A stretch of 38,979 nt of DNA from JASFYU01 sp045046905. Lineage in GTDB: Bacteria; Bacteroidota; Bacteroidia; Flavobacteriales; Flavobacteriaceae. Made by a program: the position numbers and the translations under genes. The notes beneath the pieces are model-generated. The model was not told the origin of the DNA. It was given only the letters and a program-made list of their open reading frames with translations, and did no database searches. The DNA lies in NCBI GenBank assembly GCA_045046905.1, contig JASFYU010000053.1, forward strand, positions 1-38,979, written 5' to 3'. Below are positions 1-8,056 of the stretch, piece by piece (position 1 is the stretch's first letter; every line of letters starts with the position of its first letter).

Positions 1-29
1 TCACGCTGCGAGAGCTGTGATTTTTAAAA

Positions 30-48
30 TCCCTCATTGAGGGTTTAA
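30..48 (-). terminator. Weak hairpin downstream of the beta-barrel gene
   Basis: A 5-bp stem (CCCTC 31-35, GAGGG 39-43, 3-nt loop) is extended by A/T pairs and followed on the minus strand by ATTTT. It lies about 110 bp past the stop of the beta-barrel gene, beyond a repeat. The stem is short, so this is a tentative terminator. Confidence 0.3.
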
Positions 49-57
49 TTCTCCGAG

Positions 58-78
58 GCCTGCCTGCGGTAGGCAGGC
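58..78. repeat. 8-bp perfect inverted repeat with 5-nt loop
   Basis: Arms GCCTGCCT (58-65) and AGGCAGGC (71-78) are exact reverse complements around the loop GCGGT. Similar GC-rich palindromes are scattered between genes in many Bacteroidota. It abuts the 69-bp repeat at 76-144. Confidence 0.6.
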
Positions 79-144
79 TTGTCTCGAAATGAAAAAAGTT
101 TTTTCGGAAGCATACCTCGTACCCTTGGGTCGAGGTTGATGATT
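76..144. repeat. 69-bp interspersed repeat, copy A1
   Basis: This copy aligns without gaps to 31315-31383 at about 56 of 69 positions. The 3' part (about 115-135) folds into a hairpin: CCTCG..ACCC pairs with GGGT.CGAGG around a tiny loop. It lies just downstream of the minus-strand beta-barrel gene and could help end transcription. No coding capacity is seen. Confidence 0.65.
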
Positions 145-159
145 CAAGATGCAAAGGGC

Positions 160-1281
160 CTAAAATTTGATTTCACCCGCACCTTTACCGCCTTTCTTTT
201 CAGCCTTCTTTAATTTTCGAACTTGTTTTTTTGATGGGCCGAGGTCTACATCTTCCGCACCGCTGCCTTTATTTTTCCCCTTCTTTTTCTTCTTCATTGC
301 GTTCTTTTTGATTTCTCCCCCATTTTCTCCTGCCTTTTGGTCTTCTATGGCTTCAGGGTCACTGTGGAAATCAAAACGATACGATACTCCCATGGTCACG
401 AACACCCTTGAAGGTGTGTTTTTAAAACTTGCACCCATGTTTATATCGACTTGAAGATCCTCGTTTAACAAATGAGCGACACCGCCCCTCAACAAAACAT
501 CTGAATATCGGTCGCTTTGGATTCCTTGGTGCTCTATAAAAGAACTCCATTTAGGATTTCGAAATGCATGTGATATTGAAATCAAATAGCTAAGCTCAGG
601 AAAATCGGTACTTATTCTATCATAGGCAATATTGGTAATCAATACAAAACGGGGAGTAAGCCTACTTTGAGTAGCGACCATACCTCTGTATGATACCGTT
701 GGATCACCCACATAAAATGGGTTTTCCCCTATATTAAAAGTAGCTCCGCCATATACGGAAATAGAGGGAATCAAATTTTTCAATTGAAAAACATGATTGG
801 CTCTCCAACTACGAATATTAGGTTTATTTCTTTCGGGGTCTTTATAGCGGTCATAGATTAAGTATTTTAGACCTACGCGATTTCTTGAAAAATCAGTAAA
901 TGATTCTTCGGAGCCAAGGCTAGTATAGGCTGTTTTCTGATTTTGAAAAGTACCCTCATAGTTAATTTCGAGCTCTTCGAATAGAAGTCCGTAACGCAAT
1001 GAAACATCTGTACCCCAAATATCGGACTGTGTATTCAAAAGTGTATGGTCACTTTGTTCATAAAATACTCCTATTTCTGCCTGAAGTACATTTTTGCCTA
1101 CGGCATAAGCACTTACTGACAGTCCGGGTCGGTTTGAATTAATAACATCGGTATATTGTGATAGCACAAGAAAAGGTGATGAAAAAAGAAACGCAAAAGC
1201 AAATTGTTTTATCGTATTCCCAGCAGTGGGTTTAATACCCCACCAATTGGGTCGAATTAAATATGTTCTTTTCTTATTCAT
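160..1281 (-). CDS. Outer-membrane beta-barrel protein (Phenol_MetA_deg-like transporter fold)
   Basis: The 373-residue product has an unusually long N-region before a hydrophobic stretch (about residues 25-41, ending LVLSQ), read as a Sec signal peptide. The mature part has alternating beta-strand patterns and the opening 'NSNRPGLSVSAYAVGKNVLQAEIG', typical of Bacteroidota proteins annotated as transporter/MetA-pathway phenol degradation. The C-terminal 60 or so residues are low complexity and very lysine-rich (KKKKKGKNKG..., KKAEKKGGKG) and are probably outside the barrel. The substrate is unknown. It diverges from the DUF4834/YfhO operon across a 139-bp region. Confidence 0.75.
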   Translation of the reverse strand: MNKKRTYLIRPNWWGIKPTAGNTIKQFAFAFLFSSPFLVLSQYTDVINSNRPGLSVSAYAVGKNVLQAEIGVFYEQSDHTLLNTQSDIWGTDVSLRYGLLFEELEINYEGTFQNQKTAYTSLGSEESFTDFSRNRVGLKYLIYDRYKDPERNKPNIRSWRANHVFQLKNLIPSISVYGGATFNIGENPFYVGDPTVSYRGMVATQSRLTPRFVLITNIAYDRISTDFPELSYLISISHAFRNPKWSSFIEHQGIQSDRYSDVLLRGGVAHLLNEDLQVDINMGASFKNTPSRVFVTMGVSYRFDFHSDPEAIEDQKAGENGGEIKKNAMKKKKKGKNKGSGAEDVDLGPSKKQVRKLKKAEKKGGKGAGEIKF

Positions 1282-1390
1282 ATTTGGTACGCTTGTATCG
1301 AGCTAGTTGATCCATTGTGAATGCATGCCCATGGTTATGATTTTAATATTATTTTAAGACTTTTGCCCTCCTAATACAACGGTATAATTG

Positions 1391-1398
1391 TACTTTTG
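1391..1398 (+). promoter_or_regulatory. Putative Bacteroidota -7 box (TACTTTTG) for the glycan operon
   Basis: The sequence matches TAnnTTTG exactly and ends 22 nt before the ATG at 1421, which would give a leader of roughly 15 nt. No -33 TTG lies at the ideal spacing (a TTTTG occurs at 1361-1365, 25 nt upstream), so the call rests on the -7 box and its position. Confidence 0.45.
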
Positions 1399-1420
1399 AT
1401 ATAAATCACAACAAAATAAT

Positions 1421-1684
1421 ATGGGTTTTTTAAAAACAATTTTAATTATCCTGCTGGTATATTATATGCTCAAAATGGTGGCCAAGTGGTTTGCTCCTAG
1501 ATTGTTCAGTTATGCGGCGAAAAAGACCGAGGCGCACTTTCAAGAAAAATTCAGGGATTTCGGAAACCAAAATGGATATGGAGAGGAACAAATAAGGGAT
1601 GTAATTATTGATAAAAAGACGACTAAAAAGGGCGATAATTCACAAAAAGTTGGTGAATATATTGATTTTGAGGAAGTAGATTGA
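1421..1684 (+). CDS. DUF4834 family small membrane protein
   Basis: This is an 87-residue protein with one N-terminal membrane segment (about residues 4-22, LKTILIILLVYYMLKMVAKW). A charged cytoplasmic tail follows and ends in an acidic stretch (EYIDFEEVD). Length, the N-terminal anchor and the K/E-rich tail match the Bacteroidota DUF4834 family, whose function is unknown. It is the first gene of a + operon, 34 bp before the YfhO gene, an arrangement I associate with flavobacteria. That suggests a small accessory role beside the YfhO protein. Confidence 0.7.
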   Translation: MGFLKTILIILLVYYMLKMVAKWFAPRLFSYAAKKTEAHFQEKFRDFGNQNGYGEEQIRDVIIDKKTTKKGDNSQKVGEYIDFEEVD

Positions 1685-1718
1685 TTATTTTAGCAGCACC
1701 AACTTACGAACTCAATTC

Positions 1719-4172
1719 ATGCGAACAGGTCTAAAGGCGTTCTTGATTCATTTTTTTGTTACAACATTTTTTGTTCTTGCTTCTCTAGCCTATTTTCATC
1801 CCGTACTTCAAGGTAAGGTTATCGAACAATCTGATATTCGCCAATACACCGGTATGGCGAAGGAACAGAATGATTTCCGAAAGCGTACCAGCGAGGAACC
1901 CTATTGGACAAACAGTGCTTTTGGTGGCATGCCCACCTATCAGTTAGGGGCCTATTACCCCCATAACTATATAAAAAAGTTAGATGGCCTTATTCGTTTT
2001 CTACCGAGGCCGGCAGATTACCTATTTCTATATTTTATAGGTTTTTATATTCTTCTTTGTTGCTTGAAGGTTGATTATAGGTTGGCGGTTCTTGGAGCAT
2101 TGGCCTTTGGTTTTTCGACCTATATGATTATTATATTGGGTGTAGGGCATAATGCCAAAGCCCATGCTTTGGGGTACCTACCCATGCTTTTGGGTGGAAT
2201 AGTCCTAGTGTTTAGAAAAAAATATCTTTGGGGCTTTGTCCTCACGGCAATCGCCATGGCACTCGAAGTGGGGGCCAACCATTATCAAATGACCTACTAT
2301 TTTATGCTTTTGGTTTTGATTTTAGGAATTGCCTACTTCATAGATGCCATACGAAAAAAGAAATTGAGGCATTACTTTTCTTCGGTAGGGCTCTTGGTTG
2401 CGGCTGTAGTATTGGGTATTGCTGCAAATGCTACAGGCCTTATGGCTACCAAAGAATATGCCGATTGGAGTACAAGAGGAAAATCACAGCTTACCATAAA
2501 CCCTGACGGTTCTTTAAAAGAGAACACTCAAGGTTTGAGCAAGGCATACATTACCCAGTACAGTTATGGTATTGCCGAATCATTAAACTTATTTGTTCCG
2601 CGTCTTTTTGGTGGATCCAATGCTGAGGATTTAGGAGAAGACTCCAAGACGTATGATTTTTTAATAGATCAAGGTGTATCAAAAAGTCAGGCACTTCAAT
2701 TCTCTAGTAATATAGCCTTGTATTGGGGAAAGCAACCGGGCACTTCAGGCCCGGCGTATATAGGTGCGATTATCTTCTTTTTATTCATTCTTGGACTGAT
2801 TATAGTCAGAGGAAGAGCCAAATGGTGGCTTTTGGGAGGGGTTTTAATGTCTTTACTCTTATCATGGGGCAAGAATTTCAGCTTTCTGACCGATTTTCTG
2901 ATTGATTATTTTCCACTCTATGATAAGTTTCGGGCGGTGTCTTCGATACAGGTGATTTTAGAACTCTGTGCTCCTATTTTGGCGATTTTGGCTTTAAGCG
3001 TGGTATTCAATACGTATGTCTCCAAATCCAAAAAACTTAAAGCCCTTAAAATTTCAATCTTTATTATAGGGGGGTTAGGGGCTGCTCTTTTTCTATTCAA
3101 GGGAATGTTCGATTTTGAGGGTGCTAGCGACAGTACTATTTTGCGGTATTATGGTGATGAAATGTTATCCTTAATCCAATTAGATAGAAAAGCTGTATAC
3201 AACAGCGACCTCTTTCGTTCATTGATATATGTGCTTTTGACAGCCGTAGTAATTTGGTTATTCATCAAAGAAAAATTAAATAGGAATAGTACTACTATTG
3301 CCCTTGCCGTGCTACTGGTTTTTGATTTGGTCGGGATCGACCTCCGATATGTAGACAAAGATAATTTTGTTTCTAAACGAAGAATGTCACAACCTTTTCC
3401 GGAAACCGCATTGGATAAACAAATTCAAAAAGACACTGCTATTTTTCGGGTATATGACACCGCTGAAGGCCTTAATGGTGCTCGTACCTCATATTATCAT
3501 CAATCGATTGGAGGATATCACGCCGCCAAACCTGCCGGGATTCAAGATCTGTTCGAATTTCATATTTACACTAACAATGTTCGTGTACTAAACATGCTGA
3601 ACGTAAAGTATATTGTACAACAAGATGAGGAGGGCAAGAGTTATGCGGCCCTTAACCCCAATGCGAACGGCAATGCCTGGTTTGTTGAAAAATTGGTCGA
3701 AGTTCAAAGTGCAAATGACGAAATACTTCAATTAAAAGAATTTGATGAAAAGAAAGAAGCGATTGTAAACACCAGTACCTTTCCTGTCGCCTATAGGGTC
3801 AATTATAGTGTTGATTCATTGGTGTCGATTAGATTGAAAGCGTATAAACCCAATCATTTGACCTATACTTCTAAGAACCCAAATGCCGGGGTAGCCGTAT
3901 TTTCAGAAATGTATTATGGCAATGGTTGGAATGCCTATATCGATGGCAACCCCAAAGATTATTTCAAGGTTAATTATGTGCTTCGGGCATTAAAAGTTCC
4001 TGAAGGAGAACATATCATAGAATTCAAATTTGAACCCTCTATTGTTGAAAAGGGAAGTAAGATTGCCTTGGCAAGCTCCATTTTATTAGGGCTTATTGTA
4101 CTCGGTGGGCTTGGATTTTCATTTCAGCAATATAAGCGTGAAGAAAAAGAAAAGAAAAAACCTAATGCCTAA
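1719..4172 (+). CDS. YfhO family polytopic membrane protein
   Basis: The 817-residue protein has a dozen or so hydrophobic segments: a first anchor at about 8-28, a cluster at 95-250, more at 350-520, and a last helix near 790-810. A soluble lobe occupies about 560-780. The architecture, the N-terminal 'FHPVLQGKVIEQSDIRQY' and the internal 'WTNSAFGGMPTYQLGAYYPHNY' fit Bacteroidota YfhO proteins (PF09586), which resemble GT-C type lipid-linked sugar transferases. YfhO proteins in Firmicutes act in glycosylating teichoic acids; the sugar and acceptor here are unknown. The stop overlaps the ATG of the next glycosyltransferase by 8 bp (4165-4172), implying coupled translation. Confidence 0.85.
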   Translation: MRTGLKAFLIHFFVTTFFVLASLAYFHPVLQGKVIEQSDIRQYTGMAKEQNDFRKRTSEEPYWTNSAFGGMPTYQLGAYYPHNYIKKLDGLIRFLPRPADYLFLYFIGFYILLCCLKVDYRLAVLGALAFGFSTYMIIILGVGHNAKAHALGYLPMLLGGIVLVFRKKYLWGFVLTAIAMALEVGANHYQMTYYFMLLVLILGIAYFIDAIRKKKLRHYFSSVGLLVAAVVLGIAANATGLMATKEYADWSTRGKSQLTINPDGSLKENTQGLSKAYITQYSYGIAESLNLFVPRLFGGSNAEDLGEDSKTYDFLIDQGVSKSQALQFSSNIALYWGKQPGTSGPAYIGAIIFFLFILGLIIVRGRAKWWLLGGVLMSLLLSWGKNFSFLTDFLIDYFPLYDKFRAVSSIQVILELCAPILAILALSVVFNTYVSKSKKLKALKISIFIIGGLGAALFLFKGMFDFEGASDSTILRYYGDEMLSLIQLDRKAVYNSDLFRSLIYVLLTAVVIWLFIKEKLNRNSTTIALAVLLVFDLVGIDLRYVDKDNFVSKRRMSQPFPETALDKQIQKDTAIFRVYDTAEGLNGARTSYYHQSIGGYHAAKPAGIQDLFEFHIYTNNVRVLNMLNVKYIVQQDEEGKSYAALNPNANGNAWFVEKLVEVQSANDEILQLKEFDEKKEAIVNTSTFPVAYRVNYSVDSLVSIRLKAYKPNHLTYTSKNPNAGVAVFSEMYYGNGWNAYIDGNPKDYFKVNYVLRALKVPEGEHIIEFKFEPSIVEKGSKIALASSILLGLIVLGGLGFSFQQYKREEKEKKKPNA

Positions 4173-5451
4173 GGTATTAATTATTGCGTATTATTGGCCA
4201 CCTGCCGGTGGGCCCGGAGTACAGCGGTGGTTGAAATTTGTCAAATATCTTAGAGATTTTGATATAGAACCTGTCTTGTACATTCCTAAAAATCCGCAGT
4301 ATCCGATACAAGATGTCTCTTTGTTGAGTGAAATCCCGAAATACCTTACAATTTACCGGTATCCCATTAGAGAGCCCTATGGGTTGGCTCGCTTCGTATC
4401 GCCTAAAAAAACGCAACGCATCAGTTCTGGTATCATTCAAACAAATAATCAGTCTATCATAGAAAAGATACTGTTATGGGTACGGGGCAATCTCTTTATT
4501 CCCGATGCACGAAAATATTGGATTAAACCTTCAGTTAAATTCCTTTCCGAAGTATTGGAAAAAGAGAAAATCGATACCATTATTACTACTGGGCCACCCC
4601 ACAGTATACATATGATAGGATATGGCTTGAAACAAAAGCACAGGCTAAAATGGCTTGCCGATTTTCGCGATCCATGGACCTCTATTGGGTATCATAAAAA
4701 GCTAAAACTAACCGCTTCCTCTCGAAGAAAACATAAGAAACTTGAGCGATGCGTTTTGCAAGCTGCCGACAAGGTCATAGTTACTAGCCATAGCACTAAA
4801 AAAGAATTTGAAAACATCACATCAAAACCTATACGGGTAATCACCAACGGATACGATAGTGACTACAAAGGTAATCAGCAATTAGACAGGCGGTTTACGG
4901 TTTCTCATATTGGTTCTTTGCTTACAGGTAGGAGTCCAAAAAATCTATGGCAGGTTTTTGCAGAATTGATTGATGCGTCCGAGGATTTTAAAAAACAGTT
5001 TCGCCTGCAACTTATAGGCGTGGTCAGTGAAGATGTTTTGGCTAGTATTTATGAAAACGGACTGAAGGAGTATGTAGAAATTGTAGGTTATCTTTCGCAT
5101 GAAGAAGCTGTACAATATCAGCGAAAATCACAAGTTTTATTGCTCGTCGAGATAGACTCAGAGGAGACTCAAGGTATTATTCCAGGAAAATTATTCGAGT
5201 ATATGGCCGCCAAACGCCCCATATTGGGCCTAGGGCCTAAGCAATGGGAGGCGGGTAGAATACTTGTAGAAACCGAGACAGGTGAAGCCTTTACCTATGA
5301 TAGTCATACCCGTCTAAAAAGTGTACTTTTAGAATGGTTTACAGCTTTTGGTAATGAAAACCTGAATGTCGCCTCAAAGGGTATCGAGCGCTACAGTCGA
5401 AAAGAACTCACAAAACAACTCGCCAAACACCTCTCATGGGAATCGTTTTAA
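4165..5451 (+). CDS. Glycosyltransferase, GT4-like (GT-B fold)
   Basis: I chose the ATG at 4165 over the longer frame from 4096 because the protein then begins MPKVLIIAYYWPPAGGPGVQRW, the usual N-terminus of this family, and the extra 23 residues only overlap the YfhO gene. The product is 428 residues. The N-lobe carries 'DFRDPWTSIGYH' (about 170-181), typical of bacterial GT4 transferases that add sugars to surface polysaccharides. The C-lobe has 'GIIPGKLFEYMAAKRPILGLGP' features, where the sugar-nucleotide usually binds. It is translationally coupled to YfhO upstream and overlaps the flippase by 16 bp (5436-5451). Donor and acceptor cannot be told from sequence. Confidence 0.85.
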   Translation: MPKVLIIAYYWPPAGGPGVQRWLKFVKYLRDFDIEPVLYIPKNPQYPIQDVSLLSEIPKYLTIYRYPIREPYGLARFVSPKKTQRISSGIIQTNNQSIIEKILLWVRGNLFIPDARKYWIKPSVKFLSEVLEKEKIDTIITTGPPHSIHMIGYGLKQKHRLKWLADFRDPWTSIGYHKKLKLTASSRRKHKKLERCVLQAADKVIVTSHSTKKEFENITSKPIRVITNGYDSDYKGNQQLDRRFTVSHIGSLLTGRSPKNLWQVFAELIDASEDFKKQFRLQLIGVVSEDVLASIYENGLKEYVEIVGYLSHEEAVQYQRKSQVLLLVEIDSEETQGIIPGKLFEYMAAKRPILGLGPKQWEAGRILVETETGEAFTYDSHTRLKSVLLEWFTAFGNENLNVASKGIERYSRKELTKQLAKHLSWESF

Positions 5452-6893
5452 AACAATCACTGAATAATGCCATAATTACGTATGTGGGTTTTGGCATCGG
5501 TGCACTCAACACCTTATTTCTCTATACCAATTTCATGTCAGATGAATATTATGGCTTGGTCAATGTAATACTATCTGCATCTGCTGTTGTTATGCCACTT
5601 TTGGCCTTTGGCGTACCAAATACATTGATAAAATACTATAGCAGCTTTCAAAGCGATGCCGATTCTGATGGTTTTTTGACCCTGATGTTAGTGTTGCCTC
5701 TGGCATTGCTATTGCCCATTGCAGGCATATCCTTTTTGGCCTATGAGAGCATTGGAACCTTTTTGTCGAATGAAAACCCCATTGTGAAAGACTATGTTTG
5801 GTATATTTTCCTGATCGGAATGGCCATGGCCTATTTCGAGATATTCTACGCATGGGCCCGTATTCGTATGAAATCTGTTTTCGGCAATTTTATGAAAGAG
5901 ATTTTCTGTAGAGTAGGGCAGACCATTCTGTTGGTATTGCTCTTGCTGAACATTATTTCAATACCATTCTTTTTAAAGGCTTTGGTCGCAATTTATGTAT
6001 TGCGAACGGTAGTCATGAAAATATATGCCTTTAGACTGCGAATGCCAAAGATTACATTTTGCTTTCCTGAAAATGTTCGTGAAATCATTATGTATAGTGC
6101 CTTGATTATTTTAGGAGGCTCTGCAGCTATTATTTTACTAGAGATCGATAAGGTAATGATCAACCAATTTATCGAAATAGAAAATGTGGCCTATTATAGC
6201 GTAGCCGGATTTATTGCCATGGTAATTGCAGTCCCCTCGCGTTCTATGCACCAGATTACCTACCCCTTGACAGCTGAATATCTTAATAAAAAAGATATGC
6301 CCTCCTTGAAGAAGCTATATCGAAAAAGCTCTTTGACTCTTTTCATTATTTCCGGAATCATGTTCCTCTTGATACTTTTGAACTTGAATGATTTATATGA
6401 TATGTTGCCTAATGCCTATAGCAATGGGTTTAGTATTGTCTTCTGGATCGGCCTTGCCAAGGTGTACGATTCCCTTTTGGGGAATAATAATTCGATTCTG
6501 TATAATTCAGATTATTATCGTTCAGTCTTGGTCATGGGAGTCATACTGGCTATTTTGGCCATACTTTTTAATCTTTGGTTGATACCTGAATACGGCCTCA
6601 ATGGTGCTGCTATTGCCAGCTTTTTGGCCTTCTTTATATATAATACCATTAAACTGATCTATGTGAAACTGAAGTTTAATATGATGCCGTTTAGTTCAGA
6701 GACCTTTAAGGTGTTATGCCTTTTAGTACTGATGGCAAGTTTGTTTTATTCTTTGGAGTTTCCTTTTCATCCGGTACTCAATATTATTTTAAAAAGTATC
6801 TTGATGATTGCAATGTATATTGGCGTACTGTATCGCTTTAAAATTTCGGAAGATGTTTTTGGGCTGTTACAGCAATTTTTAGGTAAAAAGTAG
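5436..6893 (+). CDS. Polysaccharide flippase, Wzx/MVF-like (oligosaccharide exporter)
   Basis: The 485-residue protein has about 12-14 hydrophobic helices evenly spaced from residue 10 to 475 and no large soluble domain. Length and pattern fit the polysaccharide biosynthesis (PF01943/PF13440) branch of the MOP superfamily, which flips lipid-linked oligosaccharides across the inner membrane. 'GVPNTLIKYYSSF' near residue 62 resembles the family's N-terminal signature. It is the last gene of the operon 1421-6893, overlapping the GT4 gene by 16 bp. I infer that the operon assembles and exports a surface glycan. No clear terminator hairpin follows the stop. Confidence 0.85.
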   Translation: MGIVLKQSLNNAIITYVGFGIGALNTLFLYTNFMSDEYYGLVNVILSASAVVMPLLAFGVPNTLIKYYSSFQSDADSDGFLTLMLVLPLALLLPIAGISFLAYESIGTFLSNENPIVKDYVWYIFLIGMAMAYFEIFYAWARIRMKSVFGNFMKEIFCRVGQTILLVLLLLNIISIPFFLKALVAIYVLRTVVMKIYAFRLRMPKITFCFPENVREIIMYSALIILGGSAAIILLEIDKVMINQFIEIENVAYYSVAGFIAMVIAVPSRSMHQITYPLTAEYLNKKDMPSLKKLYRKSSLTLFIISGIMFLLILLNLNDLYDMLPNAYSNGFSIVFWIGLAKVYDSLLGNNNSILYNSDYYRSVLVMGVILAILAILFNLWLIPEYGLNGAAIASFLAFFIYNTIKLIYVKLKFNMMPFSSETFKVLCLLVLMASLFYSLEFPFHPVLNIILKSILMIAMYIGVLYRFKISEDVFGLLQQFLGKK

Positions 6894-7064
6894 TCTTGTC
6901 TTTTTTGAAATAAAGTTTGTTAAGAGCCTTCTGAATGCTACATTTTATAGGTCTAGTTTTACGGGCTTTATTTTCAACTTCATTCTTGTTCATTGGTGTT
7001 TGTATCATTAGAGGATTGTGCTAATAAATTAGTATCTTTTGAAATTCCAATCAAATATGATAAC

Positions 7065-7952
7065 ATGAAACACTTCTCTTGCAATAGCTCTTACGCTAGC
7101 TTCTTCTCCTTACTTTTTTTAGCGACCTTATTCTTAAATAGCTGTAAACCTTTGGCCCATGACCCCGATAAGGAGGAGTGGACTTCTTTGTTCGATGGTT
7201 CTGATATGGATAAATGGGTTCCCAAATTTACGGGCTATGAGTTGGGCGTGAACCACAATGATGTGTTTGTCGTTGCAGATAGTCTGCTCAGTGTGCGATA
7301 TGCCGTAAAAGACACTTTTAATGGTGATTTCGGACATTTGTATTATAAGCAGAAGTTTTCGCATTACCGTTTGAAAGCCACCTATCGGTTTGTGGGCCAA
7401 CAGATGACAGGAGGGCCAGGATGGGCCGTTCGGAACAATGGTTTGATGCTTCATTGCCAGGATCCAGCGACTCTTGGGCTTGATCAAGATTTCCCCATTT
7501 CTTTAGAATTGCAGCTATTGGGCGGTGATGGTACCAACAGTCGCGCCAATGCAAACCTATGTACCCCAGGTACCAATGTGGTTCGCAATGATTCTTTATT
7601 TACGCCACATTGTGTTAGCTCATCCTCAGATACCTATCATGGTAATCGCTGGGTAGAGGTAGAGGCCTTGGTGCTTGGCGATTCACTGATCCAACACATC
7701 TTAGAAGGCAAGGTGGTTATGGAATACCGTAAGCCGACCATGGGAGGTGGTAATACAAGCGGGCATAAGGCCGAAATTTATCAAGAAGGTGCGCCGATAA
7801 CAGAAGGGTTTATTTCGATTCAGGCAGAGACCCATCCTATTGATTTCAAATCTATTGAACTTCTGAACCTGTGTGGTTGTATGGATGAGAAAGCAAAAAA
7901 TTATAAATCTTATTTTGTAAAGGCTGATAACAGCACTTGTGTATACGGATAA
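7065..7952 (+). CDS. DUF1080 (3-keto-disaccharide hydrolase fold) lipoprotein
   Basis: The ATG at 7065 is preferred over 6993 because it puts a Sec/lipoprotein signal (FFSLLFLATLFLNSC, lipobox Cys at residue 24) at the N-terminus. The 295-residue product then has 'WTSLFDGSDMDKWVPKFTGY', the hallmark start of DUF1080 (PF06439), a concanavalin-like jelly roll found in glycan-processing proteins, often with 'GGDGTNSRANANLCTPGT' type loops as here. The last 30 residues ('GCMDEKAKNYKSYFVKADNSTCVYG') are a Cys-containing tail common in flavobacterial members. The exact substrate is unknown; it is probably anchored in the periplasm or outer membrane. Confidence 0.82.
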   Translation: MKHFSCNSSYASFFSLLFLATLFLNSCKPLAHDPDKEEWTSLFDGSDMDKWVPKFTGYELGVNHNDVFVVADSLLSVRYAVKDTFNGDFGHLYYKQKFSHYRLKATYRFVGQQMTGGPGWAVRNNGLMLHCQDPATLGLDQDFPISLELQLLGGDGTNSRANANLCTPGTNVVRNDSLFTPHCVSSSSDTYHGNRWVEVEALVLGDSLIQHILEGKVVMEYRKPTMGGGNTSGHKAEIYQEGAPITEGFISIQAETHPIDFKSIELLNLCGCMDEKAKNYKSYFVKADNSTCVYG

Positions 7953-7998
7953 CATTTGGCCTTACTTTACAGAATCGTATCAAAAGCCTTATAAAAAA

Positions 7999-8029
7999 AG
8001 CCCCGTAGTGAATGAATCACTACGGGGCT
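7999..8029 (-). terminator. Rho-independent terminator of the arginine-rich protein gene
   Basis: A perfect 12-bp stem (AGCCCCGTAGTG 7999-8010 with CACTACGGGGCT 8018-8029) surrounds a 7-nt loop. On the minus strand it is followed by TTTTTTTAT (7990s), the classic U-tract. It sits 28 bp past the stop of the minus-strand gene ending at 8057. On the + strand no T-run follows, so it mainly serves the minus strand. Confidence 0.9.
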
Positions 8030-8056
8030 AAACAACTAACCAACCTAAAAACTATC

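Noticed and set aside
167..454. + strand frame opposite the lysine-rich tail of the beta-barrel gene
   Set aside because: It is the antisense of Lys codons, giving a Phe-rich frame without any other support.
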